Source of the DNA: Exiguobacterium chiriqhucha RW-2
Lineage (GTDB): Bacteria; Bacillota; Bacilli; Exiguobacteriales; Exiguobacteriaceae
Direction: 5' to 3'
DNA: 64,000 nt
Assembly (NCBI RefSeq): GCF_000416965.1
Contig: NZ_ATCL01000020.1
Coordinates: 124,001 to 188,000, forward strand
Shown piece after piece: positions 39,294-49,944 of the stretch. A program made the translations under genes and the position numbers. A model generated the notes under the pieces. That model was not told the DNA's origin. It did no database searches and saw nothing but the letters and a program-made list of their open reading frames with translations. Positions within the stretch are counted from its first letter, which is position 1. Each line of letters begins with the position of its first letter.

Positions 39294-41483
39294 ATGACCA
39301 AAAAACAAATCGTAAGTATTGAGGACCTTCTCGACGCGCTCGGGGAGTATATGGGTGAAGACGAGATTGCCGAAGTGAGACGCGCTTACGAATACGCAAA
39401 ACTGCATCATACCGGTCAGTTCCGACGTTCCGGCGAACCCTACATTCTGCATCCGGTCCAAGTGGCCGGTATTCTCGTTGATATCGGGTTAGACGCGACG
39501 ACGATTATCGGTGCGCTTCTTCATGATGTCGTTGAAGACACGGACATCACGCTCAAACAACTCGCTGACGAGTTTGGGGTCGAGGTGGCCATGCTCGTCG
39601 ACGGTGTGACGAAGCTCGGTAAAATCAAATATAAATCGAAAAAAGAAGAGCTCGCCGAGAATCACCGCAAGATGATTATCGCGATGGCTGAAGACGTACG
39701 TGTCATCTTGATCAAACTCGCCGACCGTCTGCATAACATGCGGACGCTTCAACATATGCCGAAAGAGAAGCAAGTTCAAAAAGCGGAAGAAACGCTCGAG
39801 ATTTTCGCGCCGCTCGCCCACCGGATGGGGATCTCGACGATCAAATGGGAGCTCGAGGATATTTCGTTACGTTATATCAATCCGCAGCAATACTATAAAA
39901 TCGTCTCGATGATGAAACAGAAGCGGACCGAGCGGGAAGCGCTCGTCACTTCGGTCATCACAGAAGTGAACACCGTCCTCGAGGACGTGAGCATCGAGGC
40001 CGACGTCAACGGCCGTCCGAAGCACATCTACTCGATTTACAACAAGATGGTGAAGCATAAGAAAGAGTTCAATGAGATTTATGACTTGATGGCCGTCCGC
40101 ATCATCGTCGATTCGATTCGCGACTGCTACGCCGTCCTCGGCATCATCCACACGCAATACAAGCCGATGCCGGGCCGGTTCAAGGATTATATCGCCATGC
40201 CGAAACCGAACATGTATCAGTCGCTCCACACGACGGTGATCGGACCGAAGGGTGAGCCGCTCGAAGTGCAAATCCGTACGAAGGACATGCACTTCATCGC
40301 CGAGTTCGGGATTGCCGCGCACTGGGCCTATAAAGAAGGAAAGAGTGTCGCGACGAACGGGTTCGATGAAAAGATCGCCCATCTGCGCGAGATTTTAGAG
40401 CTACAAAAAGATACGACCGACGCTGAGGAGTTCATGGAATCGCTCAAAGTCGATTTCTTCAGCGATATGCTCTACGTCTTCACACCGAAAGGGGACGTCT
40501 TCGAGTTGCCGAAAGGATCGGTCCCGATCGATTACGCCTATCGCATCCATACCGAGATCGGTCACCGGATGACGGGGGCGAAAGTGAACGGACGGATGGT
40601 GCCACTCGACCATAAACTCGAGACAGGTGACATCATCGAGATCATCACGTCGAAACATAGCTATGGGCCGAGCAAGGACTGGCTCAAGCTCGCCGTCTCG
40701 AGCCAGGCGAAGAACAAGATTCGCCAATGGTTCAAGCGCCAACAGCGTGAAGAGAACGTCGAGAAAGGCAAAGAGCTCGTCGACGTCGAGATTAAGAAGC
40801 TCGGCTTCGAGCCGAAAGAAGTGATCGATGACCAGTCGCTCGCCGTCGTCGTCGAGAAGTTCAACTTCGGGAACGAGGAAGAGATGTACGCCGCGGTCGG
40901 CTATCATGGCATCACGGCCGCCCAAGTCGCCCACAAGTTGACGGAGAAGCAGCGCAAAGAGCCAAAACTCGAGCTGTCGGACGCGATCAACGAATTGAAA
41001 GTCAGTCAGTCGCCGAAGAAGAAGACGGCCGAGGCCGGCGTCTCGGTGAAAGGGATTGACAACATGCTGATCCGCATGAGCCGCTGCTGTAACCCAGTGC
41101 CGGGCGATGAAATCGTCGGGTATATCACACGTGGACGCGGCGTGTCGATTCACCGGAAGGACTGCTTGAACATCATCAATGAGCAGCACCCGGAGCGACT
41201 CCTCACGGTCGAGTGGGAAGTCGGTCAGGCGAAGGAGAAGAACTATAACGTCGACATCGAGATCACCGGCTACGACCGTTCCGGTTTGTTGAACGACGTG
41301 CTCCAAGCCGTCTCGGCGACGAACACGAACATCGTGGCGGTGAGCGGACGCGGGGACCAGAACAAACAGGCCCGTATCTCGATGACGATCTCGATTCCGA
41401 ACGTGAACCATTTGCAAAAAGTCGTCGACCGGATTAAGCAAATCTCGGACGTGTACTCGGTCAGCCGAGTCATGATGACGTGA
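39294..41483 (+). CDS. relA: Bifunctional (p)ppGpp synthase/hydrolase RelA/Rel
   Basis: Stringent-response enzyme of about 729 residues. The HD hydrolase domain has [15 protein letters not shown]. The synthetase domain has [13 protein letters not shown] and [16 protein letters not shown] ([15 protein letters not shown]), helical, zinc-finger ([21 protein letters not shown]) and C-terminal ACT domains follow. Both catalytic halves look intact, as expected for a single long RSH in Firmicutes. The start is either GTG 39282 or ATG 39294; the latter fits AAGGGTG better. dtd follows closely, the usual relA-dtd pair. Confidence 0.96.
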   Translation: MTKKQIVSIEDLLDALGEYMGEDEIAEVRRAYEYAKLHHTGQFRRSGEPYILHPVQVAGILVDIGLDATTIIGALLHDVVEDTDITLKQLADEFGVEVAMLVDGVTKLGKIKYKSKKEELAENHRKMIIAMAEDVRVILIKLADRLHNMRTLQHMPKEKQVQKAEETLEIFAPLAHRMGISTIKWELEDISLRYINPQQYYKIVSMMKQKRTEREALVTSVITEVNTVLEDVSIEADVNGRPKHIYSIYNKMVKHKKEFNEIYDLMAVRIIVDSIRDCYAVLGIIHTQYKPMPGRFKDYIAMPKPNMYQSLHTTVIGPKGEPLEVQIRTKDMHFIAEFGIAAHWAYKEGKSVATNGFDEKIAHLREILELQKDTTDAEEFMESLKVDFFSDMLYVFTPKGDVFELPKGSVPIDYAYRIHTEIGHRMTGAKVNGRMVPLDHKLETGDIIEIITSKHSYGPSKDWLKLAVSSQAKNKIRQWFKRQQREENVEKGKELVDVEIKKLGFEPKEVIDDQSLAVVVEKFNFGNEEEMYAAVGYHGITAAQVAHKLTEKQRKEPKLELSDAINELKVSQSPKKKTAEAGVSVKGIDNMLIRMSRCCNPVPGDEIVGYITRGRGVSIHRKDCLNIINEQHPERLLTVEWEVGQAKEKNYNVDIEITGYDRSGLLNDVLQAVSATNTNIVAVSGRGDQNKQARISMTISIPNVNHLQKVVDRIKQISDVYSVSRVMMT

Positions 41484-41499
41484 CGAAAGGAAGATTTCT

Positions 41500-41943
41500 G
41501 TGCGTGTATTGTTGCAACGAGTAAAAGAAGCATCCGTCACCGTCGATGAGGAGACGATCGGTCAAATCGAGGCCGGTTATTTGCTCCTCGTCGGGGTGAC
41601 GCACGAGGACACCGAGACGGAAGTAAACTGGCTCGCCGACAAGGTGGCCGGACTCCGTGTCTTCGAGGACGCGGACGAGAAGATGAACTTATCGATTCAA
41701 GACGTCGCCGGCAAAGTGTTGTCCGTGTCGCAGTTCACGCTTTACGGGGACACGCTCAAAGGCCGTCGTCCCGCGTTCACGCAAGCAGCAAAGCCGGATA
41801 TCGCCGAACGCCTTTACGAGAAATTCAACGAGCGTTTGCGGACGCACGGGCTCGTCGTCGAGACCGGGAAGTTCGGGGCGATGATGGATGTCGCGCTCGT
41901 CAATGACGGTCCGGTCACGCTCATGCTCGAAAAAAACGCTTGA
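41500..41943 (+). CDS. dtd: D-aminoacyl-tRNA deacylase Dtd
   Basis: Removes D-amino acids from mischarged tRNAs. The start [16 protein letters not shown], the [15 protein letters not shown] motif and the C-terminal [10 protein letters not shown] (Gly-cisPro-type site) are conserved. GTG start after GAAAGGAAGATTTCT. 147 residues. The hisS leader promoter -35 lies over its last codons. Confidence 0.96.
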   Translation: MRVLLQRVKEASVTVDEETIGQIEAGYLLLVGVTHEDTETEVNWLADKVAGLRVFEDADEKMNLSIQDVAGKVLSVSQFTLYGDTLKGRRPAFTQAAKPDIAERLYEKFNERLRTHGLVVETGKFGAMMDVALVNDGPVTLMLEKNA

Positions 41944-41969
41944 CAGAAGCAGGCGTGATTCGGCATCAT
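41940..41969 (+). promoter_or_regulatory. Promoter of the hisS T-box leader
   Basis: TTGACA overlapping the dtd stop, 18 bp, then CATCAT as a weak -10. Confidence 0.55.
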
Positions 41970-41983
41970 GAACCATATAACCT

Positions 41984-42240
41984 AACACCTACGATAAAGA
42001 AAAGTACGGTCACCCCACCAGCAAAGAGAGCGATGCCTAGGCTGAAAGCATCGACTGGATGATGACCCGAACGACACTTTGGAGGTGCTTCCTTGAACTC
42101 GAGTAGGGGGAGCCGTTTCATCGGGCGTTAACCGATTTCGAGTGGCAGAGTATCGATTATGGCTCTGCAACGAGGGTGGTACCACGGGAAACTTTAACAG
42201 GCTCTCGTCCCTTTGCGGACGAGGGCCTTTTTGTATTCTA
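41984..42240 (+). promoter_or_regulatory. T-box riboswitch controlling hisS-aspS
   Basis: Leader with AAGAAAAGTACG at the base of stem I, the T-box sequence AACGAGGGTGGTACCACG (42169-42186) that pairs with uncharged tRNA, and a terminator stem AGGCTCTCGTCC/GGACGAGGGCCT (42199-42230) with T-run. Aligned to the alaS leader at the end of this window, the specifier triplet is GAC (42073-42075), an Asp codon. A CAC His triplet overlaps it at 42075-42077. Confidence 0.92.
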
Positions 42241-42255
42241 AGGAGGGAATTTTAG

Positions 42256-43536
42256 ATGAAAGCACCACGCGGCACACAAGACCTGCTTCCGGGCACGGTC
42301 GAGACGTGGCAGTATGTCGAAGAGAAACTACGCGACATCAGCGCCCGTTACAACTATAAAGAGATTCGTACCCCGATTTTTGAAACGACCGACCTGTTCA
42401 CACGCAGCGTCGGCGAGACGACGGACATCGTCCAAAAAGAGATGTTCACGCTCGTCAAGAAAGGCAAGGACGAGTATACGCTCCGTCCGGAAGGGACGGC
42501 CTCGGTCGTCCGCGCATTCGTCACGAACAAGCTGTTCGGTAGCCCTGACCAGCCGACGAAACTATACTACATGGGACCGATGTTCCGCTACGAGCGTCCA
42601 CAAAAAGGACGCTTCCGCCAACTGCACCAATACGGTGTCGAGGCGATCGGTAGCAGTGACCCGGCCGTCGACGCAGAAGTGATCAGCCTCGCCTACACGA
42701 TTTACAAATCGTTCGGCCTGAAGCAAATCAAGGTCGTCGTCAACTCGCTCGGTGACGCCGAGAGCCGCAACGCTCACCGCGAAGCGCTCATCCGTCACTT
42801 CGAACCGGTCCAGCATGAGCTGTGCCAAGATTGCCAGACGCGATTGCACCAAAACCCGCTTCGCGTCCTTGACTGCAAAGTCGACCGCGACCACCCGTCG
42901 ATGAAGTCGGCACCTTCGATTCTCGACTTCTTGAACGAAGAGTCGAAGACGTACTTCGAGAAAGTACTCGCGCACTTGGATGCGCTCGGCGTCGCTTACG
43001 TCGTCGACCCGACGCTCGTCCGCGGTCTCGACTACTATACGCACACAGCGTTCGAGATCATGTCAGAGGCAGAAGGCTTCGGCGCCATCACGACGCTATG
43101 CGGCGGTGGACGCTATAACGGTCTCGTCCAAGACATCGGTGGACCGGACATGCCGGGCATCGGTTTCGGGATCGGGCTCGAGCGTCTCATCCTCGCTCTC
43201 GAGAATGAAGGGGTGCTCCCGGCACTCGAGACGGGACTTGATGTCTTCGTCGTCGCCCAAGGCGGATCCGAAGTCGAAGTGACGGCGACACGCCTGTTGC
43301 AACTGCTTCGCATCGAAGGCTTCAAGGCGGACCGCGACTATCTCGGCCGCAAGTTCAAAGGACAATTCAAACAAGCTGACCGCTTGAACGCGAAGTTCAC
43401 CGTCATCCTCGGAGACGATGAAGTCGAACGCGGCTCGGCCTCCCTCAAGGTCATGGCGACCGGGGAACAAGTTGACGTGCCGCTCTCGGCCGTCGCAGAT
43501 AAAATTCGTGAACTATCGGAAGGAGCAGGACAATGA
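42256..43536 (+). CDS. hisS: Histidyl-tRNA synthetase
   Basis: Class II synthetase charging tRNA-His. [12 protein letters not shown] at the start, motif 2 [19 protein letters not shown], the His-specific [14 protein letters not shown] and motif 3 [11 protein letters not shown] are present. C-terminal anticodon-binding domain. 426 residues. The 3' end overlaps aspS by four bases. Confidence 0.97.
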   Translation: MKAPRGTQDLLPGTVETWQYVEEKLRDISARYNYKEIRTPIFETTDLFTRSVGETTDIVQKEMFTLVKKGKDEYTLRPEGTASVVRAFVTNKLFGSPDQPTKLYYMGPMFRYERPQKGRFRQLHQYGVEAIGSSDPAVDAEVISLAYTIYKSFGLKQIKVVVNSLGDAESRNAHREALIRHFEPVQHELCQDCQTRLHQNPLRVLDCKVDRDHPSMKSAPSILDFLNEESKTYFEKVLAHLDALGVAYVVDPTLVRGLDYYTHTAFEIMSEAEGFGAITTLCGGGRYNGLVQDIGGPDMPGIGFGIGLERLILALENEGVLPALETGLDVFVVAQGGSEVEVTATRLLQLLRIEGFKADRDYLGRKFKGQFKQADRLNAKFTVILGDDEVERGSASLKVMATGEQVDVPLSAVADKIRELSEGAGQ

Positions 43537-45305
43537 TTGGACGCACACATATGAACGGCCGCGTGACAGAATCACTCATCGGCCAAGACGTACAACTTAA
43601 AGGATGGGTACAAAAACGTCGCGACCTCGGAGGCCTCATCTTCATCGACCTTCGTGACCGCACAGGCATCGTCCAAGTCGTCGTTCGCCCGGAAAACGAA
43701 GCGGTGCACAAGCTCGCTGAGTCGATCCGCAGCGAATACGTACTTGATATTAAAGGAACTGTCCTCGAACGTGAGAACAAGAATCCGAATATGCCGACCG
43801 GGAACATCGAAGTCATCGCCTCTGAAATCAACATCTTGAACGCGGCGAAGATGACGCCGATTCCAATCGGTGACGAGGCCGAGAACGTATCGGAAGACCT
43901 CCGTCTCAAATACCGTTATCTCGACCTCCGTCGTCCGGCACTCCAAGAGACGTTCCGTCTCCGCTCGAAGGCGTCGAACACGATCCGTAACTTCTTGACG
44001 GAAGAAGAGTTCCTCGAAGTCGAGACGCCGATTTTGACGAAGTCGACACCGGAAGGCGCGCGTGACTATCTCGTCCCGAGCCGTGTTCACGGCGGCGAAT
44101 TCTACGCACTTCCACAGTCACCACAGTTGTTCAAGCAGCTCCTCATGGTAGCTGGATTCGACCGTTACTTCCAAATCGCACGCTGCTTCCGTGACGAAGA
44201 CCTTCGGGCCGACCGTCAACCGGAATTCACGCAAGTCGATATCGAGACGAGCTTCATGGACGTCGAAGACTTGATGGCGATGATGGAATCGATGATGGCG
44301 CAAGTCATGGAAGCGACGCTCGGTCGCACCGACACGCCGGCCAAGTTCGAGCGGATGACGCACGAAGAGGCGATGCGCCGTTTCGGTTCAGATAAACCGG
44401 ACACACGTTTCGGTCTTGAACTCATCGACGTCGCGGACGCCGTCACAGGTGCCGGCTTCAAAGTGTTCGACATGGCGCTCGAGTCGAACGGACAAGTCAA
44501 AGCGATCAACGTCAAAGGCGAGGCGGACAAGTTCTCGCGTAAAGATATCGACAAGCTTCAAGAGTTCACGGCCGTCTACGGCGCGAAAGGCCTCGCTTGG
44601 CTCAAAGTGACGCCAGAAGGCTTGAACGGACCGATCGCCAAGTTCTTCGACGAGACGTACGCTCAGAAGTTGATGGAAGCGACGAACGCGGAAGCGGGCG
44701 ACTTGCTCCTCTTCGTGGCATCAAAACCGACAGTCGTCGCCGACAGCCTCGGCGCGCTTCGCGTCAAGCTCGGTCATGAGCTCGGGCTCATCGACGAGTC
44801 GAAGTTCAACTTCCTTTGGGTGACGGACTTCCCTCTCGTCACGTTCGAAGAAGAAGACGGCCGTTTCTACGCCAACCACCACCCGTTCACGATGCCAAAC
44901 CGTGAAGACCTCCACTTGCTTGAGACGGATCCAGCGAGCGTACGCGCCCTTGCCTATGACCTCGTCTTGAACGGCTATGAGCTCGGTGGCGGCTCGCAAC
45001 GGATTTATGAGCGTGACATTCAAGAGCGCATGTTCAAATTGCTCGGCTTCACAGAACAAGAAGCAGTCGACCAGTTCGGCTTCTTGCTCGAAGCGTTCGA
45101 ATATGGCACACCGCCGCACGCAGGTATCGCGCTCGGTCTCGACCGTCTCGTCATGATTCTCGCGGGTCGTTCGAACCTTCGTGACACGATTGCCTTCCCG
45201 AAAACGGCGTCGGCGAGCGACTTGCTCACACAAGCACCAAGCCCGGTCGCGGACGCGCAACTCCAAGAGTTGTCGATTCGTACCGCATTGAAAGAGAAGA
45301 AATAA
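43533..45305 (+). CDS. aspS: Aspartyl-tRNA synthetase
   Basis: Class IIb synthetase. The N-terminal OB anticodon domain ([20 protein letters not shown]), motif 2 region [20 protein letters not shown], the bacterial GAD insertion domain (about 290-420) and motif 3 [15 protein letters not shown] are seen. 590 residues. Co-transcribed with hisS under one T-box and closed by a terminator. Confidence 0.97.
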   Translation: MIGRTHMNGRVTESLIGQDVQLKGWVQKRRDLGGLIFIDLRDRTGIVQVVVRPENEAVHKLAESIRSEYVLDIKGTVLERENKNPNMPTGNIEVIASEINILNAAKMTPIPIGDEAENVSEDLRLKYRYLDLRRPALQETFRLRSKASNTIRNFLTEEEFLEVETPILTKSTPEGARDYLVPSRVHGGEFYALPQSPQLFKQLLMVAGFDRYFQIARCFRDEDLRADRQPEFTQVDIETSFMDVEDLMAMMESMMAQVMEATLGRTDTPAKFERMTHEEAMRRFGSDKPDTRFGLELIDVADAVTGAGFKVFDMALESNGQVKAINVKGEADKFSRKDIDKLQEFTAVYGAKGLAWLKVTPEGLNGPIAKFFDETYAQKLMEATNAEAGDLLLFVASKPTVVADSLGALRVKLGHELGLIDESKFNFLWVTDFPLVTFEEEDGRFYANHHPFTMPNREDLHLLETDPASVRALAYDLVLNGYELGGGSQRIYERDIQERMFKLLGFTEQEAVDQFGFLLEAFEYGTPPHAGIALGLDRLVMILAGRSNLRDTIAFPKTASASDLLTQAPSPVADAQLQELSIRTALKEKK

Positions 45306-45311
45306 GCCATC

Positions 45312-45343
45312 AAAAGGAGGTTCGCCGCGGCGAACCTCCTTTT
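45312..45343. terminator. Bidirectional terminator after aspS
   Basis: AAAAGGAGGTTCGCC and GGCGAACCTCCTTTT form a perfect 15-bp stem between convergent genes. Confidence 0.93.
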
Positions 45344-45345
45344 AC

Positions 45346-46197
45346 TTACACGGAAACAGATGTGACCCAGTTTTCTTTGATTTCTTGAACGACACGATCT
45401 GGATTTTCCCAATGGAGCATGTGTGAAGCGGATGGGACGGGTTTGACGACGGCACCGGTCAATTCGGCGATTTGATTCGATGCATCGATTTTAAATGGCT
45501 CATCTGCTTCTGGAAGCGTCGCCCGCAACAGGATGATCGAGTTCGATTGCACCCGGCTTGAAAAATCGAGCACCTCATCGCGATACATCGATCGAATGAT
45601 GGCTGCACCAGTTTTTCCGCGAGCGTGCCAATAGTATCGGTTGTCTCTATGTACGGCAAGGTCTTGCGCGGCCAAATCTAGGAGTGGGGAACGTCTCGAG
45701 ATCCCATCGTAGACCGCCATCGATTCGAATTCGCCCCAAGTCTCACAAAAAACTTCAAAATCTGTTTCGTAATACGCCGCCTCTTTCTCTGAAGAGCGTC
45801 CGCGCAGCCGCTTACTTTGATACCCACCATCAATCAAAATTGAACCGTCGACGCGGTCGCCTTGATCGATCAAATAGTAGAGGTGGATGAAAGACCCCCA
45901 GGAATGGGAGAGGAAATAAAAACGGTTCACATCAAGCATGTCGAGCACTTGATTCAGCCACTCACAAAAGCGAGGGAAGTCGTATGCATGCTCGTTCTGA
46001 AAAGATTGGGACATCCCATGACCTGGTGCATCAATCGCAAGGATGCGGAAGTCGTATTGCAATTTGTCCGCAACTTCGATGAAACTGAGTGCTGTACTGC
46101 CTAGGCCGTGCAAACAAAAGATGACTGGCTTGTCGCGTTCGCCCCATTCGGTGACGCGGACATCGATGTCCTGGCAATGAATCATATAGCGTTTCAA
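45346..46197 (-). CDS. Alpha/beta hydrolase
   Basis: Serine hydrolase of the alpha/beta fold. The oxyanion region FCLHGLGSTALSF, nucleophile elbow FLSHSWGSF and C-terminal His in SASHMLHWENPD are visible; the acid is likely in LRATLPEADEP. A cap region of about 70 residues follows the nucleophile. The start is unusual: no ATG has a ribosome site, while TTG 46197 lies nine bases after GGAGG and gives MKRYMIHCQD (283 residues); ATG 46185 is the alternative. Codon use is slightly less GC-rich than its neighbours. The substrate is unknown. Confidence 0.83.
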   Translation of the reverse strand: MKRYMIHCQDIDVRVTEWGERDKPVIFCLHGLGSTALSFIEVADKLQYDFRILAIDAPGHGMSQSFQNEHAYDFPRFCEWLNQVLDMLDVNRFYFLSHSWGSFIHLYYLIDQGDRVDGSILIDGGYQSKRLRGRSSEKEAAYYETDFEVFCETWGEFESMAVYDGISRRSPLLDLAAQDLAVHRDNRYYWHARGKTGAAIIRSMYRDEVLDFSSRVQSNSIILLRATLPEADEPFKIDASNQIAELTGAVVKPVPSASHMLHWENPDRVVQEIKENWVTSVSV

Positions 46198-46224
46198 TTT
46201 CAAATTCCTCCAAATCGTATGTAT

Positions 46225-46262
46225 TAAAAAAGAAGGGTCGACCGAATTGTCCGACACCTTCT
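46225..46262 (-). terminator. Terminator downstream of the small membrane gene (minus strand)
   Basis: AGAAGG.GTCG pairs with CGAC.CCTTCT with a short T-run on the minus strand. It separates the two-gene unit at 46283-46824 from the hydrolase. Confidence 0.65.
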
Positions 46263-46282
46263 CTTCATTTCTTTATCTGTTG

Positions 46283-46477
46283 TTAGTTTTCCTCTTGGTC
46301 ATTCATCTTTTTCGCCGTTCGCTGAAGCGCGAATCCGAAGGCGAACAGTGAGGCGATCACGGCCGTCATCGTGTAGACCGAGTCCGCGAACGCCAGGTAA
46401 ATGCCGAACAGGCCGAGCCCGAAGCTGAGGATGAACCAAAGCCAGAGGCTCGGATGGTCGCGTAACGCCTGCTTCAT
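46283..46477 (-). CDS. Small membrane protein downstream of the HesB-like gene
   Basis: A 64-residue protein with two hydrophobic segments (LWLWFILSFGLGLFGIYLAF and MTAVIASLFAFGFAL) and a polar, acidic tail (KKMNDQEEN). ATG 46477 overlaps the stop of the upstream gene as ATGA, so translation is probably coupled. I do not recognise the family and infer no function. Confidence 0.65.
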   Translation of the reverse strand: MKQALRDHPSLWLWFILSFGLGLFGIYLAFADSVYTMTAVIASLFAFGFALQRTAKKMNDQEEN

Positions 46478-46824
46478 CGGCTCGGGACGTTCAACTGGCA
46501 ACCGGTCCCATCGGTCACGAGCAAGTTCGAGTTGAACACTTGGCCGTTACTCTTCAAGACGAGCGTCCGTTTATCGTCACGATAGTCGATGATCATGTCC
46601 TCGTCCAAAAAGATTTTCGTCCAGTTCTTGATGAGAATCGGGCCGACGTTCGAATCAATCTCGACATCTTCTGGTGTCGTCTCGGTCACGTAGCGAATCT
46701 CGAAGATGCCGCTATTGCCACAGCCGCAACCTTCCGTCTCATAAAACAAGTGCATTTGTCCGTCACGGTCGCCTTTTAAGGCATCAATCCGCGCCTGAGC
46801 GCGTTCTGTAATTTGTACGTTCAT
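46474..46824 (-). CDS. HesB/YqkB-like iron-sulfur biosynthesis family protein
   Basis: A 116-residue protein of the HesB-like group found in Bacillales (YqkB type). VQITERAQARIDAL at the start and TEGCGCGNSGIFEIRYV with a CGC cluster are seen; a further Cys lies near the C-terminus (DGTGCQLNV). Related A-type proteins carry Fe-S clusters, but this subgroup is untested as far as I know. ATG 46824 follows AAGGAGTGATACCC. Confidence 0.75.
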   Translation of the reverse strand: MNVQITERAQARIDALKGDRDGQMHLFYETEGCGCGNSGIFEIRYVTETTPEDVEIDSNVGPILIKNWTKIFLDEDMIIDYRDDKRTLVLKSNGQVFNSNLLVTDGTGCQLNVPSR

Positions 46825-46942
46825 GGGTATCACTCCTTATGTCTATTATACCTCGCTGGAAAAAAGATTGAAAAAGACGTGCTTCCCGTTTTCCACTTCC
46901 TGCAAAAAGGCGTAAACTATTTGTTTAGAAGGGGGAAACGAC

Positions 46943-48655
46943 ATGATCTCACGTTTTTTTAGTTATTACCGTCCACATAAGAAGTTATTCATCCTCGATT
47001 TCTCGTTCGCCATCCTCGTCGGCCTGCTCGAGCTCGGTTTTCCGCTCGCCGTACAATGGTTCATCGACGACCTGTTGCCGGGTGGGGAATGGAATTGGAT
47101 TATCATCATCAGCATCGGCCTATTGATTCTTTACATACTCGCCATGATGATGCAGTACGTCGTCAACTATTGGGGGCATAAGCTCGGCATCAATATCGAG
47201 ACCGATATGCGGGAAGAGCTGTTCACCCACATCCATAAACAGTCGTTCCGGTTCTTCGATAATCATAAGACCGGCCATCTGATGAGTCGGGTGACGAACG
47301 ACTTGTTCGATATCGGCGAAGTGGCGCACCATGGTCCTGAAGATTTCTTCATCGCCATCATGACACTGCTCGGTGCGTTCGGAATCATGTTCTCGATTGA
47401 CCCGCAACTCGCGCTCGTGACGGTCGTCGCCGTGCCATTCCTTGTCATCATGATCACGTACGCCAACAAAAACATGAACAAGGCGTGGCAAAAGATGTAT
47501 ACGAACATCGGTGAAGTGAACGCCCGTGTCGAGGACAGCGTCTCCGGCGCGCGTGTCGTCCAATCGTTCACGAACGAGACGTTCGAAATCAAGCGGTTCC
47601 AGAAAGACAATAACTTCTACCGCGGCTCGAAAATCGAGGCGTATCGAGTCATGAGTAAATCGCTTGCGGGCATTTATATTACGACGCGGCTCATGACGCT
47701 GCTCGTACTCGTTTACGGCGCCTATTTGACGTATCAAGGTCAACTGTCTTACGGGCAGCTCGTCGGGTTCATCCTCTATATGAACTTGCTTATCAAGCCA
47801 ATCGAGAAAATCACAGCCCTCCTCGAGATGTATCCGAAAGGGATGGCCGGCTTCAAACGATTCACGCAATTATTGGACGAGGCCCCAGACATCGAGAACC
47901 GTCCGGACGCCGTCGACGTCACGGCACTGAAAGGCGACATCGCCTTCCAAAACGTCTCGTTCGGCTACTCAGACTATCGCCAAGTGTTGACTGACATCGA
48001 CCTCGACATCAAGTCAGGTACGACGGTCGCCCTCGTCGGGACGAGCGGAGCTGGGAAGACGACGATTTGTTCGCTCATCCCTCGTTTCTATGACGTGACG
48101 AGCGGTGCCATCACGATTGACGGTATGGACATCCGCGATATGACGAAAGAGAGTCTGCGACGCCAAATCGGAATCGTGCAACAGGACGTGTTCTTGTTCG
48201 CGGGAACACTTCGTGAGAATATCGCTTACGGGAAGCTGGATGCGACCGACGCGGAAATTATGCATGCGGTCGAGAAAGCACATTTGAACTCGCTCGTCGA
48301 CGAGTTGCAGTACGGCCTCGATACGCAAATCGGGGAGCGGGGCTTGAAGCTGTCGGGCGGACAGAAACAACGGATTGCCATCGCCCGGATGTTCCTCAAA
48401 AATCCACCGATTTTGATTTTGGACGAGGCGACGTCCGCGCTCGACACGGAGACGGAAGCGATCATTCAAGACTCGCTCAATGAACTCGCGGCCGACCGGA
48501 CGACGCTCATCATCGCCCACCGCTTAGCGACGGTGAAAAATGCCGACCGCATCCTCGTCGTCACCGCTGACGGCATCGTCGAGGACGGGACGCACGATGA
48601 ATTGAGCATGAAAGGCGGCGTGTTCGCCGGATTGCTCAGACGCCAACAACTATAA
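46943..48655 (+). CDS. ABC exporter, fused permease/ATPase
   Basis: Half-transporter of 570 residues. Six membrane helices lie in the first 310 residues (ABC type I exporter). The nucleotide-binding domain has Walker A LVGTSGAGKTT, Q-loop GIVQQDVFLF, signature LSGGQKQRIAIARM, Walker B ILILDEATSALD and H-loop IIAHRL. It works as a homodimer or with a partner; no second half is adjacent. Such proteins export drugs, lipids or peptides, and the substrate cannot be read from sequence. Confidence 0.92.
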   Translation: MISRFFSYYRPHKKLFILDFSFAILVGLLELGFPLAVQWFIDDLLPGGEWNWIIIISIGLLILYILAMMMQYVVNYWGHKLGINIETDMREELFTHIHKQSFRFFDNHKTGHLMSRVTNDLFDIGEVAHHGPEDFFIAIMTLLGAFGIMFSIDPQLALVTVVAVPFLVIMITYANKNMNKAWQKMYTNIGEVNARVEDSVSGARVVQSFTNETFEIKRFQKDNNFYRGSKIEAYRVMSKSLAGIYITTRLMTLLVLVYGAYLTYQGQLSYGQLVGFILYMNLLIKPIEKITALLEMYPKGMAGFKRFTQLLDEAPDIENRPDAVDVTALKGDIAFQNVSFGYSDYRQVLTDIDLDIKSGTTVALVGTSGAGKTTICSLIPRFYDVTSGAITIDGMDIRDMTKESLRRQIGIVQQDVFLFAGTLRENIAYGKLDATDAEIMHAVEKAHLNSLVDELQYGLDTQIGERGLKLSGGQKQRIAIARMFLKNPPILILDEATSALDTETEAIIQDSLNELAADRTTLIIAHRLATVKNADRILVVTADGIVEDGTHDELSMKGGVFAGLLRRQQL

Positions 48656-48662
48656 GGAATGG

Positions 48663-48690
48663 GCAGCCACCAATAATTTTTGGTGGCTGT
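48663..48690 (+). terminator. Hairpin after the ABC exporter gene
   Basis: GCAGCCACCA pairs with TGGTGGCTGT (one G-U). No T-run follows on the plus strand, so termination would be weak. Confidence 0.45.
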
Positions 48691-48746
48691 CGTGCGTTAG
48701 TGGGGTATAGACAGGAATATAGTTGTGATGAGGAGGAAAACAAGTG

Positions 48747-49781
48747 ATGAAAGCAATACAGGTCATCGGTTACGGTGACGTCGATCAATTACAAGTCGTC
48801 GATGTCGCGATTCCGAGCCTAAAACAAGGAGAAGTGCTCGTGCGCGTGAAGGCGTGCGGGATTAACAATACCGAGATTTGGATGCGAGAAGGGGCGTATG
48901 GGACGGCCAAAGAGTCAGGCTGGCGACCGGAAGGGGTCCAGTTCCCACGGGTCCCGGGTTCAGATATCACCGGGGAAGTCGTGAAGGTCGGCAGCGGGGT
49001 CGAGGAGACGATGGTAGGACGTCGCGTCATCCTGTTCCCGTTCACATCGAGCGGGCAGGACGGGGAAGAGCATATCGCTGACGATATGTCGTTCATCGGT
49101 TCCGAGTACGATGGCGGTTATGCCGAATATGTCGCTTGGCCGGCCGCACTCTGTTACGATATGCCGCTCGACAGTTTCGTCGATAGCGCCGTCTTCACGG
49201 TGAGCGGGTTGACGGCGTGGCATATGAATGAGCAGATTGAGATTCAGCCGGGGCAGACGATTGTCGTCACCGGTGCGAGCGGTGGGGTCGGGTCGTTCAA
49301 CGTCCAAATCGCGGCGAACGTGCATGGTGCGAACGTATTCGCCATCGTCGGCGACTTGAAAGATGAGGCGAAGCTGAAAGAACTTGGCGCGAGCCGTGTC
49401 TTTTCATACCGCTCCGAGACACTCGCCGACGAGATTCTCGAGGCGAACGGCGGGCCGGTCGATGCCGTCCTTGATGTCGTCGGTGACGCCTTGTTCGCGA
49501 CGTCGCTCGAGGTGTTGAAAAACGGCGGTAAGTTCTGTATTTCCGGTTCGGCCGGGGGACAACAGACGAACCTCGATTTCCGGAAGCTGTATTTGAAACA
49601 TATCACCATGTACGGCTCCGTACTCGGCACGCGGGCCGAGTTCCAAGCGATGCTCGAGGCGATTGAGGACGGTAAGATTCGGTCACTCGTCGATCGGATG
49701 TTCCCGCTTGCTGAGGCGCGGGACGCCCAAACGTATTTCAAACAACGGGGCAAATTCGGGAAAATTGTCCTCGTGCCATAA
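48747..49781 (+). CDS. Zinc-independent alcohol dehydrogenase / quinone oxidoreductase family protein
   Basis: MDR-superfamily NAD(P)H-dependent oxidoreductase. GroES-like N-terminal half (VLVRVKACGINNTEIWMREG, FPRVPGSDITGEVV) and Rossmann domain with VVTGASGGVGSFNVQIAA. The structural-zinc cysteine lobe of classical alcohol dehydrogenases is missing, and the corresponding loop is acidic (SSGQDGEEHIADD), pointing to a quinone oxidoreductase or enoyl reductase type. ATG 48747 and GTG 48744 both fit AGGAGG. About 344 residues. The substrate is unknown. Confidence 0.88.
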   Translation: MKAIQVIGYGDVDQLQVVDVAIPSLKQGEVLVRVKACGINNTEIWMREGAYGTAKESGWRPEGVQFPRVPGSDITGEVVKVGSGVEETMVGRRVILFPFTSSGQDGEEHIADDMSFIGSEYDGGYAEYVAWPAALCYDMPLDSFVDSAVFTVSGLTAWHMNEQIEIQPGQTIVVTGASGGVGSFNVQIAANVHGANVFAIVGDLKDEAKLKELGASRVFSYRSETLADEILEANGGPVDAVLDVVGDALFATSLEVLKNGGKFCISGSAGGQQTNLDFRKLYLKHITMYGSVLGTRAEFQAMLEAIEDGKIRSLVDRMFPLAEARDAQTYFKQRGKFGKIVLVP

Positions 49782-49783
49782 CG

Positions 49784-49827
49784 AAAAGAGAGGAAACCGG
49801 ACTGTGTCCGATTTCCTCTCTTTTTTA
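49784..49827 (+). terminator. Terminator after the oxidoreductase gene
   Basis: AAAAGAGAGGAAA.CGGAC pairs with GTCCG.TTTCCTCTCTTTT, then more T. The left side of the TnpB element begins just after it. Confidence 0.9.
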
Positions 49828-49847
49828 TCAAAATTAGGCGAGAATAC

Positions 49848-49891
49848 GCCCACTTCTAAACGTGACGGGCGAAGCCCCAGTGAAAGTGGGC
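49848..49891 (+). repeat. Left-end hairpin of the IS605-type element
   Basis: GCCCACTT and AAGTGGGC arms enclose GGGC-GAA-GCCC. Subterminal hairpins of this kind are recognised by TnpA(Y1). Confidence 0.6.
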
Positions 49892-49944
49892 AATGAATCG
49901 CCACCCTCTCTTTTGGGTATAAATACCTAGAGGAGGTGAACATC

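Noticed and set aside
40401-41540. 379-codon minus-strand frame opposite relA
   Set aside because: Shadow of relA codon bias; no family resemblance and no start context.
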